NCBI RefSeq assembly: GCF_008727925.1
Contig: NZ_VTWT01000004.1
Coordinates: 340,235-404,234 of the forward strand
Length of the DNA: 64,000 nt
Source of the DNA: Adhaeribacter soli
GTDB taxonomy: Bacteria > Bacteroidota > Bacteroidia > Cytophagales > Hymenobacteraceae
Direction of reading: 5' to 3'
Part shown: in pieces, positions 19,701 to 27,303 of the stretch
Position numbering within the stretch: the stretch's first letter is position 1
How the letters are laid out: every line of letters starts with the position of its first letter
Notes under the pieces: generated by a model
Databases searched by the model: none
Told to the model about the DNA's origin: nothing
What the model saw: the letters and a program-made list of their open reading frames with translations, nothing else
Translations under genes and position numbers: made by a program

Positions 19701-20838
19701 CAGCGCTGCTACCATGGACTTCGGCTTCGGCTGGGAATCTCCGGCCGCTTTGTCTTCAGCTTTAACGCCAGGCAAAGGCTACTCAGTAAACATTCCTGCT
19801 TCCCAGACAGTAGACTTTACCGGTACGCTCAGCAACGGCACGGTAACGGTTACAGGTCTGGGCAGAGGAGCAACAACAGAATCAGGGTGGCATTTACTGG
19901 GTAATCCTTATCCTGCTCCAATCGACTGGGACAACATTACTATTCCTTCAGGCATGATGGATGCCGTATATGCCTTCCGTTCCTCTTCGGCTTACAACGG
20001 CTCTTATGCTGCATACGTGAACGGAGTAGGATCACTGACCGGAGGAGTAATTCCGGCCATGCAGGCCTTTTTTGTACGAACTACTGCAGCTGTTTCTTCT
20101 TTCAGCTTCAGCAATGCTGCCCGCTTAACTACGTACCAGAACCCTTCTTTCTACAGAAGTACTGAAACCCGTCCTTTGCTGCAACTTTCAGCCAGCAAAG
20201 GCCAGCAGCAGGATGAAGCATATTTGTACTTAGAGCAGGGGGCAACTACCGGTATGGACAATAGCTTTGATGCTTATTCTTTGCCGATGGGAGCGGTACG
20301 GGTGTATACCTTAGCCGGTGCTTCCCAGCTTTCTATCAATGGTTTGGGTTATTCAGCAGCTCCGCAACAGATTCCATTAGTTGTAGAAGGAGCAGCCGGA
20401 ACGTACCAGCTCAAAGTAGAACAGCTGTTGAACCAGTTCCAGGTACAATTAGAAGACAAGCAGCTTAATACCATGCAGACACTTACCCCAACTTCAGTTG
20501 TTTCTTTCTCGCATGCGGGCGGAAGCACCGCTACCAGGTTTGTACTGCATGTAGGTGCAAGAGTAAGCGGAGTTGCCGATGCAACAAAAGGTATGGAAGT
20601 GAAACTCTATCCAAACCCGAGCCAAGGCAAGTTCCAGCTGCAGCTCTCCGGCCTGAAAGCTTCTTCCGCTGAAATGACCATTACTGATATTGCAGGTAAG
20701 GTGGTAATGCAGAAACAGGTGAAAGCCAGCAATGGTACTATCTCAGAAGCAGTAGAACTGAAAGCCGCTAAAGGAATTTATCTGCTTCAGATCAAAGCCG
20801 ATCAGCAGGTGATTACCCGGAAAGTGGTAGTAGAATAA
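13759..20838 (+). CDS. Giant T9SS-secreted protein with 11 SprB repeats (2359 aa)
   Basis: Order of parts: a signal peptide ending near VKA-Q (residue ~34); a lamin-tail-like beta domain (ATGDISIVGWNSN..., ~35-270); an Ig-like domain (~276-370); and four SprB repeats (~373-674). An unrelated insert with several Cys and Trp residues follows (~675-1118), then seven more SprB repeats (~1118-1650). The C-terminal part has a cadherin-like beta sandwich (~1653-1745), a WTGTTSTDWNTASNW module (~1755-1850) and a type A sorting domain (LYPNPSQGKFQLQL...ITRKVVVE). SprB repeats are ~75 residues each, with a paired Cys and GTYTVTITD. The protein should be exported by Sec, crossed over the outer membrane by T9SS and attached to the surface. 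SprB itself is a gliding adhesin, but the repeats are widespread, so adhesion is only a reasonable guess. Confidence 0.9.
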   Translation: MMKLYSPKLSERSWRRLLVVAMLWLLGFGYQVKAQTTLATGDISIVGWNSNTTDQIAFVPWVSLAPNTVIRFTDNGWNSGASATQAGNSRNLEQVAMWVNTSGSTIAAGTVIIIEPVYLNGGYYASMGTVSVFNNGGGTTSSMALTNIGDQLTAYQTANPADQTLSSTGFSPTNTSPATFSGTVLYALSWPNGWLTSGSSGSQTSYLPSDLTSYNIAFTGGSAAVQGGRYSGSTSGLSISQYKAAVNNPANWTVSNTSVALNSSSVPDFQTAPPAPAITGHPGNRTRCAGGNATFSVTATNATSYQWQVNTGSGFTNVANAGVYSGATSSTLTITAVTGAMNGYQYRVVVSGATAPAATSNTATLTVSNIVVSSAYVNVSCNGGSNGAAAVSVSGGITPYTYSWSPRGGTSSTATGLSAGTYTVTITDDIGCTATRTFNITQPAAPVSGTTVVTNVSCNGGNTGAINLTPTGGTSPYTYNWGGGITTEDRSNLTAGTYTVTITDANSCTGTITATVNQPASPVSGVGVVTNVSCNGGSNGTIDLTPSGGTAPYTYYWAGGITTQDRTGLTAGNYSVVITDVNGCTSTQSYFVNQPSGITATTTATDATCSSAANGSATVTASGGTSPYTYSWAPSGGTGATASNLAPGTYTVTVIDANNCTKQATATVTAPAAPGNPAVFGNGTWNVYAWNAGGGANTGASWSQNYAGFYTDTTLNMNTVPIWNTLTSPSDAPGYQGCVVAADNHSWSAKRTGFTCGYYIISIPAHDDHAELLINGSMVWQHIGCCDSHTNVWQGYLSPTSQVEFRVTEGGGNSYGEITFARVKPTISGLTTICGGSPVNLAATPATGSTYLWSTGATTQSINVTTPGTYSVTISGAGCSSTVSTTVTEVVATAAGATICAGDTATLTASGADVYNWYNAASGGTLLKTGASFTTPVLTNTTTYYLQGVKTQTKSLSTINTGGNNQNGVMFQVAAHKSLTINGFTITPTSVGSTIPLRFYYKTGTYSGFQNNASAWTLHATTSVVNAGSQIFVPVPELALQQGQQYAFYITTTDGTNISYTNGDNTFTDGNLTITTGTGNMYPFSTVYSPRTWNGSLSYMLPTCEGPRKPVTVTVNPAATLTINAANVTCHGAANGTATVSASGGTAPYTYLWSNGATTATISNLAPGTYTVTSTDAKGCRSTNTVTITEPASVLAANVTGTNATCNGSATGTASVSANGGTAPYSYSWSPAGGTAATASGLTAGTYTVTITDARGCTITRSLTIGQPAAIAGSTVVTNVSCFGGSNGSINLTPSGGSGPYTFNWGGGVTTEDRTGLLAGNYSVTITDANGCTGTVTATVGQPASPVSGTTVITNVACNGGNTGAINLTPTGGTGSYTFLWNDGRTTEDRTGLVAGTYSVTITDANSCTSTVTTTVGQPASPVSGTTVVTNVACNGGTNGAINLTPNGGTAPYTFNWGNGITTEDRTGLAAGTYTVVITDLNGCTASISAAVGQPATAIGGSTVVSHVSCFGGSNGTIDLTPSGGTAPYTYNWSGGITTQDRTGLSAGTYTVVITDANGCTGTVTASVNQPSAPVSGTTVVTNVSSFGGSNGAINLTPSGGTAPYTYNWGGGITTQDRTGLIAGTYTVTITDDNGCTGTVMATVTQPAPSSNANLANLTLSSGTLNPVFAANTTSYTASVNSSTTSVVLTATIADPAATLKINNTAATSGSGRSITLASGSNLITVEVTAQNGSIKTYTVNVTQMTPTGPISWTGTTSTDWNTASNWSSNSVPASTSDVVIPSGVSRYPVISSGTSLAKDLTIASGASLTVNGGTLEVKEDFTNNGSFTATGGSAIFSGSVVQVIGGANPSAFHDLTISAAGASLAGPVSVQRVLTLNGNLNTNGNTFTLLSNASGTAMVVNAGGVVNGTAKVQRYINPALNAAAGYRHFASPVTATTVSDFATAGFTPVVNPAYNTAAKPGTVRPFPTVFQYNQSRLTNDSAATMDFGFGWESPAALSSALTPGKGYSVNIPASQTVDFTGTLSNGTVTVTGLGRGATTESGWHLLGNPYPAPIDWDNITIPSGMMDAVYAFRSSSAYNGSYAAYVNGVGSLTGGVIPAMQAFFVRTTAAVSSFSFSNAARLTTYQNPSFYRSTETRPLLQLSASKGQQQDEAYLYLEQGATTGMDNSFDAYSLPMGAVRVYTLAGASQLSINGLGYSAAPQQIPLVVEGAAGTYQLKVEQLLNQFQVQLEDKQLNTMQTLTPTSVVSFSHAGGSTATRFVLHVGARVSGVADATKGMEVKLYPNPSQGKFQLQLSGLKASSAEMTITDIAGKVVMQKQVKASNGTISEAVELKAAKGIYLLQIKADQQVITRKVVVE
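14876..15780 (+). repeat. SprB repeat block 1 (four units)
   Basis: Four tandem ~225-bp coding units each encode a VTNVSCNGG...TPYTYSW...AGTYTVTITD...GC pattern. They are diverged at DNA level and clearly protein-level repeats inside the giant T9SS gene, not a CRISPR or satellite. Confidence 0.85.
17110..18708 (+). repeat. SprB repeat block 2 (seven units)
   Basis: Seven tandem ~225-bp coding units. Units 7-11 are much more alike (shared TTEDRTGL or TTQDRTGL and QPASPVSG), indicating recent unit duplication. The last unit (around 18500) has Ser in place of the first conserved Cys (VSSFGG instead of VSCFGG). Confidence 0.85.
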
Positions 20839-20859
20839 AACGTTATCGTTTAAGCGTAA

Positions 20860-20894
20860 AAAAGCCGCCCCGGATAAATGGGGCGGCTTTTTTT
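20860..20894 (+). terminator. Intrinsic terminator of the giant T9SS gene
   Basis: An 8-bp GC stem (GCCGCCCC/GGGGCGGC) with an 8-base loop is followed by seven T residues, 22 bp after the stop codon. Confidence 0.9.
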
Positions 20895-21242
20895 ATGAAG
20901 AAAGGATGTGCTGATCAGACCAGGGAACCAGGTGAAAGAATTAAGATTCTGAGGCAGGTTTCAATCAGGTTCGTTGCCCGATAAAAAGCTTCGGATAACC
21001 TCAAAAATATACTGGCCGCCTTGTAAATAGTATATCAATTGTGGTAAGGTAAAATGCTTTAGAAAAATCTGAACCTATCGGATGAAGGCTTGTCGCTTAA
21101 AACTTAGGCAAAGCCAGGAAAATGCTATAGTTTGGCACCTGAAAAGTAAGAATGGTTATAGTCAGGGATTTGATTCCGGAAATTTTAATTTTAAACCCTT
21201 CAACACAAAATCCCTCAACCAATTTTAAGAAATAAAAAAAAT
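20895..21242. other. Intergenic region, promoter side of the MDR oxidoreductase
   Basis: About 350 bp with no supported reading frame, repeat or hairpin. The 60 bases before 21243 are AT-rich (AAGAAATAAAAAAAATATG) and should hold the leader of the downstream gene. Confidence 0.4.
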
Positions 21243-22271
21243 ATGCTGCAACGCCAGATGTACCGGATGCCCAAAGCCGGTTCCATCCGAAATTTGGAAT
21301 TGGTAACGGAAATGCTGATCCAGCCCCAGGCAAATGAGGTATGTGTGAAAGTAAAAGCAGTAGGTCTCAACTTTGCTGATATTTTTGCCATGCAGGGCCT
21401 TTACAGCGCTACTCCCAAAGGATCATTTATTCCGGGGCTGGAATTTTCCGGTGAAATTATAGCAGTAGGGGAGAACGTGCATACCTGGAAAACCGGAGAC
21501 AAAGTGATGGGAGTAACCCGATTTGGCGGCTATGTTTCTCACCTCAATATAAACGAACGTTACGTAGTGCCGCTGCCGGAAAACTGGAGCTTTGAAGAAG
21601 GTGCTGGTTTTCTGGTGCAGGGCCTTACGGCTTACTATGCCCTGAAAGAGCTGGGAAATCTGCACAAAGACATGACCGTCCTTATTCACAGCGCGGCTGG
21701 TGGGGTGGGTATTCTGGCTAACCGGATCTGTAAGAAATTCGGGGCATACACCATTGGTACGGTCGGCAGGGAAGATAAAGTGAAATTTCTGCAGGAGGAA
21801 GAAGCCTACGATAAGGTGATCGTACGGGACAAAGACTTTCCGGAAAAACTAAAAACCGCGCTGGGGAACCGGCCCTTGCAGCTGATCCTGGAATGCATAG
21901 GCGGCAAAGTTTTAGCAGAAGGTTGGAAATTACTGGCGCCTACCGGCCGGATGGTGGTGTACGGCAATGCCAGTTTTACGAGTCATGGTTCCCGGCCCAA
22001 TTACTTTAAGCTGATCTGGAAGTACCTGAACCGTCCAAAGATTGATCCCTTGCGGTTACCAACCGAGAATAAGTCGCTTCTGGGATTTAACCTGATCTAC
22101 CTCTACGAAGAAACCGATAGGATGCTCCGTTTTCTGCTTGAGTTGCAGGCCCTTGCGTTAAAGTCCCCGCACATTGGGCACGTATTCCCCTTTGAAGAAA
22201 TGCAACCGGCTATTCGTTTGTTTCAGCAGGGTAAAACAGTAGGCAAAGTGGTGGTAAAACTAAGTGAATAG
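21243..22271 (+). CDS. Zinc-free MDR-family NAD(P)H:quinone-reductase-like oxidoreductase
   Basis: The 342-residue protein has the medium-chain dehydrogenase/reductase layout. It has a GroES-like N-domain (VKVKAVGLNFADIFAMQGLY, PGLEFSGEIIAVGENV) and a Rossmann domain with HSAAGGVG (nucleotide loop at 151-156). The catalytic-zinc cysteines of alcohol dehydrogenases are missing, which points to the quinone reductase/VAT-1-like branch that reduces quinones or enones with NADPH. Substrate unknown. It is a single gene with no clear operon partner, and a palindromic element starts 90 bp downstream. General class is confident; a specific substrate cannot be named. Confidence 0.85.
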   Translation: MLQRQMYRMPKAGSIRNLELVTEMLIQPQANEVCVKVKAVGLNFADIFAMQGLYSATPKGSFIPGLEFSGEIIAVGENVHTWKTGDKVMGVTRFGGYVSHLNINERYVVPLPENWSFEEGAGFLVQGLTAYYALKELGNLHKDMTVLIHSAAGGVGILANRICKKFGAYTIGTVGREDKVKFLQEEEAYDKVIVRDKDFPEKLKTALGNRPLQLILECIGGKVLAEGWKLLAPTGRMVVYGNASFTSHGSRPNYFKLIWKYLNRPKIDPLRLPTENKSLLGFNLIYLYEETDRMLRFLLELQALALKSPHIGHVFPFEEMQPAIRLFQQGKTVGKVVVKLSE

Positions 22272-23154
22272 GAATTTTAAGGTCTTCTTCCTTTACTTAT
22301 TGTTTCCTGAACTTGTATAAAATAATTTACTAATCTGGGTAACCATTACTCCCGGACTTAGAGCATGTTTAAATTTTATTTTTGCAAGCGGAAGTTTTCA
22401 GTACCGGGTTCTGAGGAAGGCTTTTTGGAGCAGCATAGCAGCGCTACGGTGCGAGAAAAAGACGAACTCAGGTTCCGGTAATGGAAATTTGCAGCGCAAA
22501 AGATGAATTTTAAACACGCGCTTACCATAAACCCCAGGTACGCTCCTAAAATGGCCTGGATTACTGTCCCGGAGCAGCCGCCTTTCGGATAGTAAGTTGA
22601 TTTCATTCTTTTTGGGCTGAAAATTCTGCCTGGCACTTTATTTTGTAATTCACAGTTCAGGCAATTCTGCTTGCGAACTGCAGTTTAAAAGCCTGTCTTT
22701 TTTCTGATAATCAGCTGGTTGTGTTTTGCCTCATTGTTCTTTAATTATGATTGCCGGCTTCAGGAAGAGCCGTGGTCCGGCAGTTCCTTTCCTGTACGTA
22801 AGTACCTGTTTCATACCCATCATATTCTTCTATTAAGGGCGGAGCTATCCTTATAGTTTATAATCTTTTGTCATTTAAATTATCTAATTAACCAAAAAAA
22901 TACAACTACTAAAAATTTGTCGGGTTAAATAGATTAATTGAATAAAACAAAGAATTTTCCAGATGAAATGAACAGGCGCTTTAGAAGGAGGAATACCTGT
23001 AATTAGGATTTATCGCTTGGTTGCTTGCTTTTTAAAGTCATTTGTGTGCTTCTGATTGGATTTAAATTGCAGGCAGGCTGATTGTTTTGCCGGGTTATTT
23101 CAGGGAAGCAGGTTCTGTGTTTTAATTTTTTTAAGAATTAAACCTGGCTGCATT
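22272..23154. other. 883-bp intergenic region before the T9SS metalloprotease
   Basis: It holds the 161-bp palindromic element at 22361-22521 and then ~630 bp of AT-rich DNA. No convincing gene is seen. The long leader probably carries the promoter of the metalloprotease gene, but no clear TAnnTTTG was found. Confidence 0.45.
22361..22521 (-). repeat. 161-bp palindromic MITE-like element, copy D
   Basis: Inverted relative to copy C (10520-10680) and exactly the same length, with about 90% identity by eye. The central hairpin is degraded compared with copy C. The flanks CTTA on the left and TTAC on the right would allow a 3-bp TTA target duplication, but copy C shows no matching duplication, so this is unproven. 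Confidence 0.75.
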
Positions 23155-26100
23155 ATGAAGTTAGTTTACAGATTTTTACTTGCATTTATTCCCTTTTTAA
23201 GTTTTCCATGGCTGGTTCAGGCGCAGCATTCCACGTTTGTAGGCAGCGCTGCTGAAGTAGCCGCTACTTTCCGGGAGAAAATGCTGGACAAGGAGATGAA
23301 TTCCCGGGTAGCCGATCTCCAGATCCGCCATCAGGTTAACGGCCGGAAACCCCTGATCCTGAACCTGACTTCAGGAAAAACAGAAGCCGGCCGGGAAAAA
23401 TACTTTGGAAAAGTTGAGGGCGAGCCAAACAGTGGTTTTTACCTGGAAATTGCCGGCAATGAGGTATCAGGATCCATTATTCTCCGCAATTCCCGGAAAT
23501 ACTACGCTTATTCTTCCATCAATGGCCTGGTTTACCTGGCAGAAGAAAACATCGATAAGAAATTGTGCGTGAATTTCCAGGAAGCGGCTCAAAAGAGCAC
23601 ATCAGCCTCTAAATTAGGTACCAAACCTGTTGCGTCTGTTCCGATGCTGGAAAGTTTACCGGGAGCCGGTGCAGTAGTACTCCTCGATTTCGACGGCCAG
23701 ACCGTTTCCGGCACCCTTTGGAACGATCATTTCAATAGTGGAAATCCCATTGTAGCTGCGCCGGCCAACCTGTCGAATACCGAGATCCAGGAAGTCTGGA
23801 AGATGATCAGCGAAGACTTCCGGCCTTTTAACCTGAACGTTACCACGAGCGAAGCGGTTTTCAACAACGCCCCGGCTAACCGACGGGTAAGGGCCATTTT
23901 TTCGCCTACCAATTACTTTTTCCCGAATGCCGGAGGGGTAGCCTACGTAGGATCTTTTATCTGGGGCAACACTTCTTCCGGCGAAACGCCCTGCTGGATA
24001 TTCAATACCACCTCTAAATTTGCCGGCGAGGCCGGAACTCACGAAATTGGCCATACCATGCATCTACTGCACGACGGTACCACCACCCCGGCTGAAGAAT
24101 ACTATTACGGCCACCCGGACTGGGCACCCATTATGGGGGTAGGTTATTACCGCTCATTGGTTCAATGGAGCAAAGGCGAATACCTGAATGCCAACCGGAC
24201 CGAAGACGATCTCAACCTGCTTACCACCATGAACGGGTTCAGTTACCGGCCCGACGATCATGGCGATGCCGCCGGTACGGCCACTCCCTTAATTTTGGGA
24301 AGTAGTGGTACGATCAGCGCCACCGCCAATAAAGGCATTATCGCTACTCAAACCGACGTAGATGTTTTTTCTTTTAATTTAACCGGCGCCCCCATCTCTG
24401 TTACTGTAAATCCGGACCCGCTATATCCCAACCTGGACGTGGCGCTCACTTTAAGAAATGCAGCCAACGCAGTTGTTGCTTCCGCTGATCCCTCTACCAT
24501 GGAAGCTACGCTAAGCGGTACTTTTCCTGCCGGTACTTATTACCTTTACATCGATGGAGCGCTGGGAGCCATGGGAGCAAATTCCGATTACGGGTCCTTA
24601 GGCGCTTATTTCATTTCCGGTTCCTTGTCTAACCAGGCGCCGGTTGTAAGTCTTACTTCACCGGTTTCTTCTGCCACTTTTATAGCGCCCGCAACCATTA
24701 CTCTGGAAGCCGCCGCTTCCGACCCGGACGGTACCATAAGTAAAGTGGAATTCTACAACGGAGCAACCAAACTGGGTGAAGACCTGTCGGCACCTTATAC
24801 TTTTGCCTGGTCCGGAGTTGCCAGCGGCACCTATAACCTTACAGCCAAAGCGATCGATAACCTGAATGCGGTATCGACTTCCGCTATGGTAACGGTTTTA
24901 GTGGCCCCTAATGCTACCCAGTATAATTTGAATATTACGGTTGTAGGAAATGGTTCGGTAACCCGTTCGCCCAGCCAGGTAAGTTACTTGAACGGTACGA
25001 ATGTTACTTTAACTGCTACTGGTGCAACTGGCTACCGCTTCAGCGGCTGGAGCGGCGATGCTTCAGGCTCGACAAACCCCTTAACCCTGGTAATGAACAG
25101 CAACAAGAACATAACGGCTACCTTTACCCCAATTCCTACGGTTACTAAATTTAATTTAATAGACGCTACCACCGAAAAAGTGATCCGGCAAATAACCTCC
25201 GGGGAAACGTTGAACCTGGCCACTTTGCCCAGCCGGAAACTGAACATCCAGGTGGAAACCAGTCCGACTACGGTGGGTAGCGTGAAGATGGTTTTAAGCG
25301 GCGCCCAAACCAAAACCAGCACCGATTCCTACAAACCTTATTCGGTATTCGGCGATGATAAACGCGGAAATTATTATTCCTGGACGCCAACGCTCGGGAA
25401 TTACACCTTAACCGCCACGCCTTATTCCGGCAGTAATGCCGGCGGCCAGGCAGGTACAGCTCAAACCATTACATTTAAAGTGGTAGACGATCCGAAGCTG
25501 GTTTCTTACGATCTTTTCATTACTGTAGTCGGAAGCGGTTCGGTAATAAAAAGCCCAAGCCAGAACACGTATACAGGTGGAACGGTGGTTTCGTTAACGG
25601 CTACCCCGGTTAATGGGTATAAATTCAGCGGCTGGAGTGGTTCAGTCACCAGTACCTCCAATCCCTTGTCCCTTACCATGACCAGCAGCAAAAGCATAAC
25701 CGCAACGTTTACTCCGGTACTGGCCGTAACTGGTTTTAACCTCATAAATGCTTCTACCGAACAGGTAATTCAGCCCTTAAGCGCCGGGGCCGTGCTGAAC
25801 CTGGCGAAATTGCCTACCCGTAAACTGAATATTCAGGCAGTAACGGTACCGGCTACAACGGGCAGTGTGGTAATGGTGTTAAGCGGTACCCAGACCAAAA
25901 ACTTCACCGATTCCTATGCACCCTATGCCGTATTCGGCGACGACCGGAACGGGAATTACTATGCCTGGACGCCTTCTATGGGAAACTATTCCTTAACCGC
26001 AACCCCTTATTCGGCTGGGAATGGAACCGGAAATATAGGCGCTCCCTTAACCATTAACTTTTCGGTGATCGACCAGGCAATTATATCTTCGGCGGAAGAG

Positions 26101-26385
26101 GGAAAAACGTTGCCGGAACAGGCGTCGGTCGAACCCTTGGTTGCCGCTTATCCCAACCCGTTCCGCAATGAACTGAAGGTGAAAATAAACAGTAAAATTT
26201 CTGAGCCCGCTGTTTTAACCATGCTGGACATTGCCGGAAAAGTGCTGTATCAGCGCCGGCTGGAACCTGCAGTTGATAACTATATCCTGCCGGCTGAAAT
26301 AATCAATTACCTTGCCTCCGGAGTGTATTTGTTGCGCTTGCAACAGGGAAGCCAGCAGCAAGTAGTCAGGGTAACGCGGGAATAA
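23155..26385 (+). CDS. T9SS-secreted reprolysin-like zinc metalloprotease with InlB-type repeats
   Basis: I start at 23155 (MKLVYRFLLAFIPF...VQA-Q), because the longer frame from 23056 would put 33 residues before a good signal peptide. The product is 1076 residues. The catalytic domain has THEIGHTMHLLHDG with His296, His300 and His306 as likely zinc ligands, and a Met-turn-like WAPIMGVG. Then follow a PPC-like beta domain (~363-490), a Big-type Ig domain (~494-585), and two tandem pairs of an InlB/B-repeat-like module (FSGWSG...ITATFTP) plus a ~115-residue unknown domain. A type A sorting domain (YPNPFRNELKVKI) ends the protein. It should be a surface or secreted protease. In place of the metzincin Gly (HExxHxxGxxH) there is His. 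Confidence 0.87.
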   Translation: MKLVYRFLLAFIPFLSFPWLVQAQHSTFVGSAAEVAATFREKMLDKEMNSRVADLQIRHQVNGRKPLILNLTSGKTEAGREKYFGKVEGEPNSGFYLEIAGNEVSGSIILRNSRKYYAYSSINGLVYLAEENIDKKLCVNFQEAAQKSTSASKLGTKPVASVPMLESLPGAGAVVLLDFDGQTVSGTLWNDHFNSGNPIVAAPANLSNTEIQEVWKMISEDFRPFNLNVTTSEAVFNNAPANRRVRAIFSPTNYFFPNAGGVAYVGSFIWGNTSSGETPCWIFNTTSKFAGEAGTHEIGHTMHLLHDGTTTPAEEYYYGHPDWAPIMGVGYYRSLVQWSKGEYLNANRTEDDLNLLTTMNGFSYRPDDHGDAAGTATPLILGSSGTISATANKGIIATQTDVDVFSFNLTGAPISVTVNPDPLYPNLDVALTLRNAANAVVASADPSTMEATLSGTFPAGTYYLYIDGALGAMGANSDYGSLGAYFISGSLSNQAPVVSLTSPVSSATFIAPATITLEAAASDPDGTISKVEFYNGATKLGEDLSAPYTFAWSGVASGTYNLTAKAIDNLNAVSTSAMVTVLVAPNATQYNLNITVVGNGSVTRSPSQVSYLNGTNVTLTATGATGYRFSGWSGDASGSTNPLTLVMNSNKNITATFTPIPTVTKFNLIDATTEKVIRQITSGETLNLATLPSRKLNIQVETSPTTVGSVKMVLSGAQTKTSTDSYKPYSVFGDDKRGNYYSWTPTLGNYTLTATPYSGSNAGGQAGTAQTITFKVVDDPKLVSYDLFITVVGSGSVIKSPSQNTYTGGTVVSLTATPVNGYKFSGWSGSVTSTSNPLSLTMTSSKSITATFTPVLAVTGFNLINASTEQVIQPLSAGAVLNLAKLPTRKLNIQAVTVPATTGSVVMVLSGTQTKNFTDSYAPYAVFGDDRNGNYYAWTPSMGNYSLTATPYSAGNGTGNIGAPLTINFSVIDQAIISSAEEGKTLPEQASVEPLVAAYPNPFRNELKVKINSKISEPAVLTMLDIAGKVLYQRRLEPAVDNYILPAEIINYLASGVYLLRLQQGSQQQVVRVTRE

Positions 26386-26452
26386 AGCCGCACCGTTCAC
26401 TTTAAAAAAAAATATCAAAAAGAAATTGGTTTGTTGTGGTTGTTTGCTGAAA

Positions 26453-26490
26453 GAACCGGGGTTGAGTTTCTCGATCCCGGTTCTTGCTTT
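26453..26490. terminator. Putative hairpin terminator between convergent genes
   Basis: GAACCGGG and CCCGGTTC form a perfect 8-bp stem around a 15-base loop, followed by TTGCTTT on the plus side. It lies between the T9SS protease (+) and the LOG-family gene (-). The T tract is weak. Confidence 0.5.
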
Positions 26491-26537
26491 AAAAACTTTT
26501 ATCCGGCGCCTACTGCAGGAAACTTTATGCCGAAGCT

Positions 26538-27122
26538 TCAGATCCTTTCCAGGTCCACTTCGGAATTGGCGCTGAAATCGGGCCGGCTCAGAATCCTATT
26601 CAGCATTATTTCCGGTTCAGATTCCACGATCAGGTTATTTCTGTGATCTTTGCTAATGAACCCTTCGCTAACGCAATGGTCGATCATTTCCATGAACTTG
26701 TCGTAATAGCCGTTCACATTCAGAAAGGCCACCGGCTTGCGGATAATTGCCAGCTGGTTCCAGGTAATAATCTCACAGATTTCATCGAACGTTCCAAAGC
26801 CTCCGGGCATGGCCACGAAGGCATCGGAGCGGGTCGCCATCAATGCTTTGCGCTCGTGCATGGTTTGTACGATGTGCAGTTCCGTTAAGCCCGAATGCCC
26901 CACTTCGAGGTCTAAGAGGCTTTGCGGAATTACGCCAACCGCCGTACCGTTGCCGGCTAAAACGGCGTCAGCTATTACCCCCATCAAGCCCACATTTCCA
27001 CCACCATAAACCAAACCAATTCCCTGTCGGGCCATCAGGCTTCCTAAACTGGTGGCGGCCTGGGTGTAAACCGGATCCAGACCGGTTCTGGCCCCGCAAA
27101 AAACGCCGATATTCCTGCTCAT
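26538..27122 (-). CDS. LOG-family protein (cytokinin riboside 5'-monophosphate phosphoribohydrolase type)
   Basis: The 194-residue protein shows both family motifs: VYGGGNVGLMG (residues 38-48) and PGGFGTFDE (106-114), plus the catalytic Arg/Glu context MHERKALM. LOG enzymes cleave the N-glycosidic bond of nucleoside 5'-monophosphates (AMP, or cytokinin riboside monophosphates in plants), releasing a base and ribose 5-phosphate. Length and order match the short TIGR00730 type, so it is complete. The bacterial role is probably nucleotide salvage or housekeeping. It is divergent from the pgmB gene and forms a single-gene unit. Confidence 0.92.
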   Translation of the reverse strand: MSRNIGVFCGARTGLDPVYTQAATSLGSLMARQGIGLVYGGGNVGLMGVIADAVLAGNGTAVGVIPQSLLDLEVGHSGLTELHIVQTMHERKALMATRSDAFVAMPGGFGTFDEICEIITWNQLAIIRKPVAFLNVNGYYDKFMEMIDHCVSEGFISKDHRNNLIVESEPEIMLNRILSRPDFSANSEVDLERI

Positions 27123-27303
27123 ATTTTTTATTGAATTTACTATCGTTTTTAAATGCTCCAGCCTTGCTTTGAAGCCTTATTTGTAAGGTTCAAACCTAAA
27201 AACATTTAACCGGAATTCTTACCGTAATTAACAATTTTTAAGAAGTTTTGATAAACCGGAAAGCTATATAAAAGTAAAAGAAAGAAACCTTCTGTAAACC
27301 AAT

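Noticed and set aside
23056..23154. Upstream start for the T9SS metalloprotease
   Set aside because: It would place 33 residues with Cys and mixed charge before an excellent signal peptide; the ATG at 23155 is preferred.
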